From Diacronema lutheri (taxonomy: Eukaryota; Haptophyta; Pavlovophyceae; Pavlovales; Pavlovaceae): 64,000 nt of DNA. Location: assembly GCA_019448385.1 (NCBI GenBank), contig JAGTXO010000003.1, positions 930,001-994,000 of the forward strand, given 5' to 3'. The notes below the pieces were generated by a model. It was not told the origin of the DNA. It did not search any database and worked only from the letters and a program-made list of their open reading frames with translations. Shown here piece after piece: positions 36,893 through 45,182 of the stretch. Each line of letters starts with the position of its first letter. The first letter of the stretch is position 1. Position numbers and translations under genes: made by a program.

Positions 36893-38806
36893 ATGGATGA
36901 AGTCGAGCAGAGCGGCTCGACGGAGGGCCTGCCGCCGGACAACGCGCACGGCGGCGAGTGCGCGCCTGCGTCGGCGCCGACGACGCCCGCCCGAGCCGCC
37001 GCCCACGTGGCCGATCATCGCCCGCTCATGACGCCGGAGCCGCTGGTCGGCGTGCACGACGAGGTGCGCACGCCCGAGCCCGGCCACGCTGCGCGGCCCA
37101 ACGTGACGTACGTGCGCACGTCGGGCGTTTTGCCGGGCACCGCTCTCGCGCGCGCCGACGCGAACTATTTGCCCGCGTCGCCCGGCGAGGCGGCGCCGCG
37201 GCGCTCGGCCGCGAGCCTTGACGGTCGGCTCATCCCGGTCGCGCGGGGCATGGAGGCGGCCCCGTGCGAGGCGGCGCCCGAAGCGGCCGTCGAGCCGCCC
37301 GTCGCGCTCCTCCTCTCCGCCGAGCCGCCGTCGAGCCATTGGAGATTCTCAGCTGCTCGCGCGGCTGTGTCGCGCTGCGGCCCGTCGGCCGCGCCGGCGT
37401 CACCGCGCGAGCACGCCGCGCTGCCGCCGCCGGTGTACGTGGCGGAGGCGGCATGGAGCGCGGCGCGCAGCTCAGACGAGTGCTCGACGCCACTTAAGGT
37501 CGTGATGCGACTCGCGCTCGCCGAGCAAGAGTACCAGCGCGCGCACGGCCCGGACGTGGGCGTCTCGCCGGCCGGTGGCGCGCCATGGGCTGAGCGCGCG
37601 CGGGGGGGCTGCGCGCGCTGGTACAAGTGCTCGACGCCACTCGGTCCGCTGGGCTCGTCGCGCGCGCGCTCGCGCCGCGCCGTCGCCACGCCGCTCTGCT
37701 GCGTTACGCTCGTCACGCTGTCACTGCTCGCGTGCTACGTGTTGCCGCGCGTTGGTACCAGCGGCGTTCGCGCGCACGCGCACGCCGGCCGCGCGGGCGG
37801 CAGCGTCGGGAACGCTGGCGGCGCGCGCGCGCCGTTCAGCCCGCCGCCGCAGCTCGCGCGTGCGCCGCCGCCTTCGCCGCCGCCGCCGCCGTCCGCCGCC
37901 GCGTCCGCTGCGCTCGGGCGAGAAGCAAGTCACCGCGCGGCGGCGGCAGCGATGGCGGTGGCCCTGCCGTCGCCGCCGCGCGCGCCGCCGCCGCCGCCGG
38001 ACCCGCGCCCGCCTTCGCCACCGTTGCCGCCGCCGCCGCCGGACCCGCCGCCGCCACCCACGCCACCGCCGCCGCCTCCGCCCTCCTCGCCGCCGCCCGC
38101 GCCGCGCGGCCGCCGCGGCGCCGGCCGCGCCGCGCACAGGCACGGCCGGATCGCGCCGCATTTCGACAAATGCCAAGGGCGCGGTTGGCGCGCGTGCCAC
38201 TCGGCACCCGCGCCCGCGCCGCCGCCCGCGCTCATCACCGAGGAGTTTGCGCTGCGCGTGCTCGCGCCCGACGGCGCGCGCGTGCTGCACGAGGTACGTT
38301 TCTCGCTGTTCGTCAACCTGCCGATGCAACTGCCGCAGTCGGCACTCTTGTCGACGCTCGACGGCGCGCGGCTCGAGCGCCCTATTCAAATGTTCGCGCA
38401 CCTCGGAACATCGCCTTACGCAGTGCTCTCCTTCGCGCTCGAGGGCGCGCTTGACTTGAACGCGACGGCGGCTGGGCGCCTGGCGCTCACGCAGCACGCG
38501 CGCGTCGTCTTCACCACGCTCCGCTGCTCGGAGGGGGACCCGCTCTTCGAGATCGCGTTCGCGGCGTTCGACGGCCGCCTCGGCGCGACGCAGCACGTGC
38601 CCGCTGACGGCGCGCGGCACGGCGAGGTGCGCACGGGGCCGTGGACGTGCGCGCGGGGGCACGGCGTGTGCCACGAGACGTGCTACGCGAACGAGCACCT
38701 TGGCCGCTGCTCGGAGGCGTGCTTTGAGCGCATGGTGTCGCAACGCGTCGCCTACTCGATCTCGGGCGTATTTGCGGAGAGCCCGGGCGGTCTTACAGGG
38801 GTGTAG
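36893..38806 (+). CDS. Type II membrane protein with proline-rich stalk and Cys-rich end, 637 aa
   Basis: ATG at 36893. Residues 1-~262 are disordered and Pro/Ala/Glu-rich with a Cys motif (DECSTPLK ... CARWYKCSTPLG). A single hydrophobic helix (TPLCCVTLVTLSLLACYVL, ~263-285) follows, with no signal peptide, implying type II topology. Beyond it lies a long SP/PPPP stalk (~310-415), like hydroxyproline-rich wall or scale proteins, then a folded domain of ~200 residues (FALRVLAPDGARVLHEVRFSLFVNLPM) ending in a cysteine cluster (CARGHGVCHETCYANEHLGRCSEACF). The luminal domain is not recognised. An upstream gap of 192 bp holds no gene. Confidence 0.7.
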   Translation: MDEVEQSGSTEGLPPDNAHGGECAPASAPTTPARAAAHVADHRPLMTPEPLVGVHDEVRTPEPGHAARPNVTYVRTSGVLPGTALARADANYLPASPGEAAPRRSAASLDGRLIPVARGMEAAPCEAAPEAAVEPPVALLLSAEPPSSHWRFSAARAAVSRCGPSAAPASPREHAALPPPVYVAEAAWSAARSSDECSTPLKVVMRLALAEQEYQRAHGPDVGVSPAGGAPWAERARGGCARWYKCSTPLGPLGSSRARSRRAVATPLCCVTLVTLSLLACYVLPRVGTSGVRAHAHAGRAGGSVGNAGGARAPFSPPPQLARAPPPSPPPPPSAAASAALGREASHRAAAAAMAVALPSPPRAPPPPPDPRPPSPPLPPPPPDPPPPPTPPPPPPPSSPPPAPRGRRGAGRAAHRHGRIAPHFDKCQGRGWRACHSAPAPAPPPALITEEFALRVLAPDGARVLHEVRFSLFVNLPMQLPQSALLSTLDGARLERPIQMFAHLGTSPYAVLSFALEGALDLNATAAGRLALTQHARVVFTTLRCSEGDPLFEIAFAAFDGRLGATQHVPADGARHGEVRTGPWTCARGHGVCHETCYANEHLGRCSEACFERMVSQRVAYSISGVFAESPGGLTGV

Positions 38807-38936
38807 GAGGCCTCAGAGGTGTGCACGAACTTCGGATGGATTTTTGCCTCCCGCCGCGCGCGTCACTGTGTGAATGCGCTTCTCCTCGTCGCACGGGCTT
38901 TGTCGCATCAACATCCGCCACTCACAGCCATCAGAC

Positions 38937-41900
38937 TCAGAGCTCCTCCTTGCCCGCCGGCACCGCGCCTCTGAGCTGAGCAATCAAGCGCTCGAGCTCA
39001 ACGAGCGCATCTGGCGAGCACGCGGCGGGCGTGTAGAAGCTCATCGCATACGAGCACATCTCCGGCTCAGAGACGGACCCAATCTCCGCGCGCGGCCCGC
39101 ACAGCAGCGTGACCGTTGTGCTGCGCGCGGGCCCGTTCCAGCAGCGCGTCCCACCCTTGTACCGCATCTGCGCGTACGTGCCGTCCACCCACGACTCGTC
39201 GGCCCACGAGCCGAGCGCCGCGACCTCGACGCCACGCTGCTTCTGCGAGACGTGGTCGAACGGACAGAACTCGTACGCGTAGTCCGGCGCATCAAATTTG
39301 AAGCACTTGCGGCTGAGCGCGCGGAAGCGGCCTTCGGGGCCGACGTCGAGCGCCGCGCCCTTGCGCAGCTCCTGCGGTGCGGTGGGGCCGGGCGGCGGCC
39401 ACGCGCGCGCCGGAGGTTGGCGTGCGAGCGCGGGCGCGCGGACGCGGCGCCAACGGACGCGTGCGCGCGCGCGCGCGCGCATGGTGGGCGCAGCTGCGGT
39501 GACGGTTGGGCGGGTGGGTAGGTGGTGTGGTCGGCGCGGCGCGAACCCGGAGACGATCATCGACTTCGCGTTTGCGCTCACTCAACTTTCGCTTCTGCTC
39601 GCGCAGCGCGTGAAGCTCTGCGCGGGCGTGGGCGTGGCGCGGGCGCAGGCGCGGGCGCAAGCGCGGGCGCAGTCGCGGCGCGGCGGACGCGGGGCAGATG
39701 GCGGAGCGTGCGCGCGAGGGGGGAAGGGAGGGAGAGGAGGGGAGGGATGCAGGGGCAGGGGCGGGGGCGCAGGGTGCGGAAGCGATGAGTGACGTGCGCG
39801 CACACGGCGCTCGTGGGCGGAGGCGAGGGCAGCGTGTGGCGGGAAAGGCGCGAGGGGCGCACAGCGCATGTGACGTGCAGTGCGCCAGGGCGTTTCCGTT
39901 TCGTGTCCGTTTCGTGTCCGTTTCCCCGCCGACAAGGCGCGCGCGCGCCCGCGTCACAAATCACCGCGCATGCCCCCTTGAGGGGCGGCTGGCATCGGCG
40001 GAGGCGCGCGCCCCCTCAAGGTGCTGTGACGAAACGGAAACGCGCGCCGGGGGGGGGGGGGGGGGGCACGTGCTGGGCACCCCCCGCCCCCCTCGGCGCA
40101 CGCCGCTCCCCAACGGCGCGGCCATTGCGCGTGGCGCGTGCACGGCCGGCGCCAGCGGCAGCGCTCGCGGTGGTGGCTGCAGCTGGCGCGGCAGCCATCG
40201 TGCGCTGCAGCTGCGAGGGGGTCGGGCGTGCGCCGGCGGGCGCCCGTGTTTAAAAATTACCTCCGAGCGGCACGCCCGCGCTCCGCATCGCCCACACGCG
40301 CAGCCGGTGATAGGCGGACGGCGCGGCGCGCTCGGCCACGCCGTCGACGAGGCGCAGCAGCGCGTGCGCGGCGCTCGAGACGCGCGATGCGATGCCAGCA
40401 ATCGCGCCGCCCGCCCCGAACTGAGCGACCGCTGCTGGGGCACGCGCACGATGGGGTCGGCGCGGCCAGCAAGGAGGTGCCACGATGGGGGCGGCCGCTC
40501 GAGCCCGTGATCAGCTGGCGCCTCGGCGCGCTCAGCGCTCGGCGCTCGGCGCCGGCGCCGGCGGGCGCGCGCGCCGGCTTTGCGGCGAATCGCGGGCTCG
40601 TCGACTGCGCGCGCACCGCGCGCACCGCGCGCGTGGCGCTGGCGCGCTGGCGCCCCGCGCGTGTGTGTGCGCCTCTCGCTACGCTGCTTTGCCCACCTGC
40701 CCGCCGCTCCGCGAAACTCTGTGCGCCCGCTTCCGCCCCTTGAGCCCACGTGCGCCGTCCCCACCCCCGCACGTCGCATGCTGTGCCGCGTGCGTGCGTG
40801 CGCGCGTGCATGAAGGGGGCAGCTGGCGGCGTGGCGTGCTGGGCACACGGTGGGCCACACGGGGCGGGCGGGGGGTAGCGGTGGAAGGAGCTTACCGGGC
40901 GAATCTTGCTCGTCGTGGCCCGCGCTCTCGTCCGCCCAATCGTCGTCGCGCTCGCCGTAGTTGCCGTCCTCGTCGTCGTCGTTGTCGCCGTCGCCGCCAT
41001 CGTGCTGCGCGCCCGTGTAACCGTCGTCCCAATCGCCATACTCACCGTCCCTGTCCGGCGCGTCGGCGCCGGCGCCGGCGTCGGCGTCGGCGCCGCTCGC
41101 CGCGTCGTCGTCGCCGTCGGCATCGGCGTCCGAGCCGGCGGCCTGCGCGGAGGCGGGCTCGGCCACGCCCGCGGCCGCTGCCTGTTGCGGTGGTGGTTCG
41201 TCCATTCGCATCCATGATTGAAACCACGCTCCGCCAGATTTGCCCTCGCCACCGCCGCTCTCTGCCTTGCCGGGTGGCGCATCGCCGCCCGCGGCCGCGC
41301 CGTCCTCGCCATCGCCGCCGCCATCGCCGTGCGCCGCCACCGCGTCCGCGTCGGCAGCGCGCGCGTTCGCCGGAACGTCAGACGTTTCGCGCATAGCTGC
41401 GTCCGCCACGATGGCGGTCTCAGGGTCAGCCTCCGCGTCCGCGCGCGGCTGCACGCCGTCCTCGGCGTCCGCGCCAACGTCCACGTCCACGTGCGCGCTC
41501 GCGTCGCCGGACGGCTCCGCGCCTTCCGCGTCGTCGGCGCCGTCGTCGGCGCCGTCGGCGCCGTCGTCTGCGCCGTCGTCGGCGTCGTCCGCTCCGTCCG
41601 CAGCGTCGTCCGCGCCTTCCGCAGCGTCGTTGTCGGACGGAGGCGGCGCATTCGCCGCCGCCTCCGCCGCGCGCGCCGCCGCCTCTTCCTCCCGCCGCTT
41701 CCGCTCAACGTCCTCGAGCGCCGTGACGTGCGCGCTCACGTTTGCGATTTGGTGGGTCAGGTGCGCGAGCTCGCCCTCGAGGCGAACGAGCTCGTCGCGC
41801 TCCATCAGCGCGACCTGCTGCGAGGCGCGGAGCGCGTGGTCGTGCTGCTCGAGCGCCGAGCGCAGCGCCGTCGCCTGCGCCTCAATCTCGCCCAGGTCGC

Positions 41901-42288
41901 GCGTGGCGAGCCGCGCGCACGTGTCGCCGCACGCGGCGTGTGGGTTGTTCGCCTCGTCGCTCCCGTCGCAGCAATCGCAAATGCCGTCGCCGACGCGCGA
42001 AGCGAACAGGCGCACGGAGAAGTGGCCCGCGTTCGCGCAGTAGAACCGCCCCGCTGAGCACGCCGATGTGCCCGGCTCGTCCGAGCCGTCGCGGCAGTCG
42101 CAGTAGTCGTCGTTCACGCGCTCGGCGGGGATGGCGCCATGGCCGTCGCGGCACGCGAACGTGCCGCCCGGCGCAGGCGCGAATGCGGCGCGCTCATCGG
42201 GCGGCACGCCGTGCAGCAGCACGCCCTCGCCCGCGCACCGCGCCGCCGCGCAGAGCAGCCCGACGAACGCAGCGGCCGAGCCTCGCAT
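38937..42288 (-). CDS. PRKCSH: Glucosidase II beta subunit (PRKCSH/GTB1), 690 aa
   Basis: Regulatory subunit of ER glucosidase II, which trims glucose from N-glycans for the calnexin cycle. Exons on the minus strand: 42288-40896, 40434-40261 (5' edge could be 40431), 39617-39547, 39371-38937; all phases agree. It starts with a signal peptide ([20 protein letters not shown]), then the LDLa-type G2B domain ([20 protein letters not shown] and [17 protein letters not shown]), a coiled coil, a very long Asp/Ala-rich acidic region, a second coil ([23 protein letters not shown]) and a C-terminal MRH domain ([42 protein letters not shown]). No HDEL-type signal, as usual for this subunit. Middle exon boundaries are the least certain part. 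Confidence 0.88.
39618..40260 (-). other. Long intron of the PRKCSH gene with G18 run and hairpin
   Basis: 643 nt, donor GTAATT, acceptor GCGCAG, phase 1, the longest intron placed. It contains a run of 18 G (40049-40066) and an inverted repeat with 10-bp arms CCTTGAGGGG/CCCCTCAAGG at 39976-39985 and 40012-40021. It also has a 35-bp stretch matching the repeat unit of the coiled-coil gene at 54307. Confidence 0.7.
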
Positions 42289-42501
42289 GCGCCTCCGGGC
42301 GGCGGCGGCGGACCCAGACGCCACCTTCGTTCCGAACCCGTGGGCTCGTTTTCGCAACCGCCATATTATTGCGCCTGCCAGGTGATGCGCCGCGAGCTCT
42401 CGCACGCACGCGCGCGGCGGGACCGCGGCGCGGCGCTGACTGCGCGCACGCGCTCGCGCGCGCTTGGCACGCGCCCTCTATTTGCGCAGCCAGCCACGCC
42501 G
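42289..42501. promoter_or_regulatory. Divergent intergenic spacer
   Basis: 213 bp between the PRKCSH start and the next plus-strand start. A short AT-rich patch (CCATATTATTGCG near 42361) is the only low-GC element. No other signal recognised. Confidence 0.35.
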
Positions 42502-43177
42502 ATGGGCTACCAGCTCGCCAAGCGCCTCGAGCGCAAGCGCGTCTCGATGCACGTGCGCACGAGCGCGTTGCCAGCGAGTTACTACCGCCGGCGCGTGCGT
42601 GGCTCGACCCTGCTCCATCTGGCAAAGAAAGAGGGCCTTGCGCCCGGTGAGCTGCCCACATCCGCAATGCCCGAGAGCCACAAGGACTTGATGAACGTGC
42701 TGCGCCGGCACTTCCGCCAGACGCACGTCAAGAAGAACACGGTGCGCCCCGCCGCGCAGCGCGCCGCGCCGCGCCGCGCACGGGCTGTGCCCCGAGCCCA
42801 AGCGCGCGCTCGCGCTGGCCCACAGGCGCAGCTCAAGTGCTCACCCGCTGCCGCCGCTGGCCTCAATTCTCGCCGCGCCTCTTGCGCTCTGTGCGCGCCC
42901 ATGCCGCTCGCAGCTCAAGGCCGTCAACACGCCAGCGGGGAAGCGCCTGCGCCACATGATGGACACGTGGCGGATGAGCCTCGAGTCCGTGCAGCCCCTC
43001 CTGTCCAACGGCGTGCCGCTCGACTTCGCCGCGCTCTCCGCGCTACAGTCGAGCGCGCCCGCGGACGGCTGGTGCCACAGCGCACTCCGCAACGCGATGT
43101 GCGGCCTCGTCGCGGTCATTCCTGTCGCGGTCGCGACCGGCGTCTTCGCCGCGAGCCAAATCACGTTATATCAGTGA
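42502..43177 (+). CDS. Hypothetical protein with C-terminal hydrophobic helix, 167 aa
   Basis: Exons 42502-42741 and 42914-43177; intron 42742-42913 is GTGCGC...GCAG, phase 0. The N-terminus is strongly basic (MGYQLAKRLERKRVSMHVR, YYRRRVRG), followed by helical segments (ESHKDLMNVLRRHFRQTHVKKNT joined to LKAVNTPAGKRLRHMMDTWRM) and a hydrophobic C-terminal helix (MCGLVAVIPVAVATGVFAA). This suggests a small tail-anchored or mitochondrial inner-membrane protein. I recognise no family. The first exon reads on with many Pro/Arg codons if unspliced, which argues for the intron. The 293-bp gap after it (43178-43470) has nothing recognisable. Confidence 0.65.
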
Positions 43178-43470
43178 GTGACCGGTGCGCCGGTGCCTCT
43201 GCGTCAGCGCGGCTCCTTCCTATTGTGCCCGTGGCCATGCCTTCTCCTCGCGCTTGCCATCGGCATGCGTTGCAAAGCGGCTCTTGTCGCGTGCGTGCAC
43301 CGGCGCGTCGTCGCCGTGGGGCCAATCGCCAAACTGCGGCAGCGGGTGAGCGGGTGGAGGCGGTTGCGGGGTGACGCCGCGCGGGGTGCATGGGCTCAAT
43401 GGCTGCGCGCGGCACACAGCATGGCGCTGGCAAACCAAATGAACAGGAGCTTTCAGGCCTCAGCCCCCTT

Positions 43471-44888
43471 TCACGTCCGGGGGGGGCGTGCAGCCACCGC
43501 GCGCGCGCCGGCGGCGCGCACCTCGTCCTTCTGGTAGTCGGAGAACGCCTGCATGATCTCCTCGCGAGAAGTCATGACGAAGGGGCCATGCTGAACGACG
43601 GGTTCGCCGATCGGCACGCCCTGCAGCAGGAGCAGCTCAACGTCGCCGTCGGCGGAGGCGGCGAGCGCCGCGGGCAGTTCGCCGCGAAGCTCGATGCCCA
43701 CGTGCTTGTCGAAGACGCGCCCCTCGACCGAGAGACTCGCCCCTTTGAAGAAGAAGAGCTTACGCCGCGTCGCCGCGCCGCGCCGCGCTGCGGGCAGCGT
43801 GTACCGCGCGCCGGCGCGCAGCGCGATAGTAACGATAGCCACGTCCGACGCGTCGATGTCGTGCGCGTACGACTTTGGGGGCGGCGTGGGCGCGCCGGCC
43901 TCGGCGTCGGCCGGCAAGAAGCCGCGGCCGGCGATCACGGCAATGCGCGCCGTCGAGCCCGGCGCGCCGCCCGTTTCCGTCGGCAGCTCGCGCGATGGGA
44001 TGTCCTCCGACCAGAGCATTTTCTGCGATGGCGGCGATGGCGGCACGCACGACGGAGAGGGCGTGACGTGAGGCGCGGCGGGGCGTGGCGAGGGTGCGTC
44101 AGGCAGCGCGCGCCGGCAGGGGTGTTGCGTCAGGCAGCGCGCGCCGGCAGGGGTGTTGCGTCAGGCAGCGCGCGCCGGCAGGGGGGTTGCGTCAGGCAGC
44201 GCGCGCCGGCAGGGGTGTTGCGTCAGGCAGCGCGCGCCGGCAGGAGGGTTGCGTCAGGCAGCGCGCGCCGGCATGGCGGCGGACGGGTGCGCGGGCGCGC
44301 TGGGGCCAGAGGCTCGCGGGAGGGCACGTGCACGCACAAAGTGCGGGTCGACCATCTTGTCCTTGCGCGGCAGGTTGAGCCAGATCTGGAAGAGCTCGAG
44401 GCGGTTGGGCCCGGCACGGTCGAGCAGCGGGAACATCTCCGAATGCGAGATCCCACGCCCGGCTGTCATCCATTGCGCGTCTCCGCCCTCGCCGAACCGG
44501 CCGGACGCGCCGGTGCTGTCGCAGTGGTCGACGATGCCGTGGCGCACGAGCGTGACGGTCTCAAAGCCACGATGCGGGTGCTTGGGGAAGCCGGGCACCC
44601 TTCGCCCGTGGTACATGTTCCAACCGCTCGCCGAGCCAAAATCGGAGCCGAGCGGCCGACCGCGCAGCAGCTCCTTGGGCGGGCCCATCGAGTCATCACC
44701 CGCGGGGTACTTGTCATCTGTGCGCCACGCCGAGGTGTTCAGGCGGGAAAGATGGACATGTGAGGCGCTACGCCACGCCGGGACTGCGCGCACGGTCGCC
44801 GCGCCGCACCGTGGTAGACGGCAAAGAGGAATGGATCGATGCACGCAAAGGGGAAGCTGAGAGGCGAGGCCTGGACCTGCGGCGCCAT
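43471..44888 (-). CDS. PIR: Pirin, 336 aa
   Basis: Iron-binding bicupin protein; in animals a nuclear cofactor, in bacteria a quercetinase-like or metabolic regulator. Exons 44888-44810, 44717-44338, 44022-43471; introns are GTGCGG...CACAG (phase 1) and GTGCGT...GCAG (phase 0). The joins read [21 protein letters not shown] and [13 protein letters not shown], both pirin-conserved. Metal ligands are visible: HPHRGFETV (two His), and HSEM (His, Glu). The C-terminal cupin includes [24 protein letters not shown]. Earlier in-frame ATGs (44984, 45002) exist but give low-complexity extensions. Intron 2 contains a minisatellite. Confidence 0.92.
44096..44276. repeat. 31-bp minisatellite, about six copies
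   Basis: Unit begins GCGTCAGGCAGCGCGCGCCG and is 31 bp; five full copies plus a partial sixth, nearly identical, with variation in the G run (GGGGTG, GGGGGG, GGAGGG). It lies wholly inside pirin intron 2 (44023-44337) and accounts for that intron being about twice as long as most others. Confidence 0.95.
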
Positions 44889-45037
44889 GCGGCATCGAAG
44901 AGGGAGGAGACACACCAGCTGTGAGGGTGCGGAGGGCCGCGGTGCTGTCTGTGAACCATCAATGCTGCGCCTTACGATGGCCATCGCAGCCGCGCCGCGC
45001 ATCCGAGATCAAAGCCCGCAACGTTACGGATCGTTAC

Positions 45038-45050
45038 TACTGTTTTTCTA
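45038..45050. repeat. Target-site duplication, right copy on element's 3' side
   Basis: TACTGTTTTTCTA, identical to 49696-49708, bounding the LINE-type element. On the element's own strand it reads TAGAAAAACAGTA. Confidence 0.8.
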
Positions 45051-45182
45051 CTAACGGCGCTCAGCGGGGTCAGCACCAGCTGCGGGGGAATCGAGTAGCC
45101 ACCAATGTCGTCGATTCCCGCGCATCCCGGTCACCAGCGAGCGGGCAGCGAGGCCCGACGGGCCCAAAGGGCCCGCACGTGC

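Noticed and set aside
40250-40483. Independent small gene reading [14 protein letters not shown] on the minus strand
   Set aside because: Its donor GTAATT and phase fit exactly between the first and third exons of PRKCSH, so it is better explained as an exon.
43471-44046. Pirin as two separate genes (N- and C-terminal cupins)
   Set aside because: The join across the minisatellite intron reads [13 protein letters not shown], a conserved pirin stretch, with matching phases.
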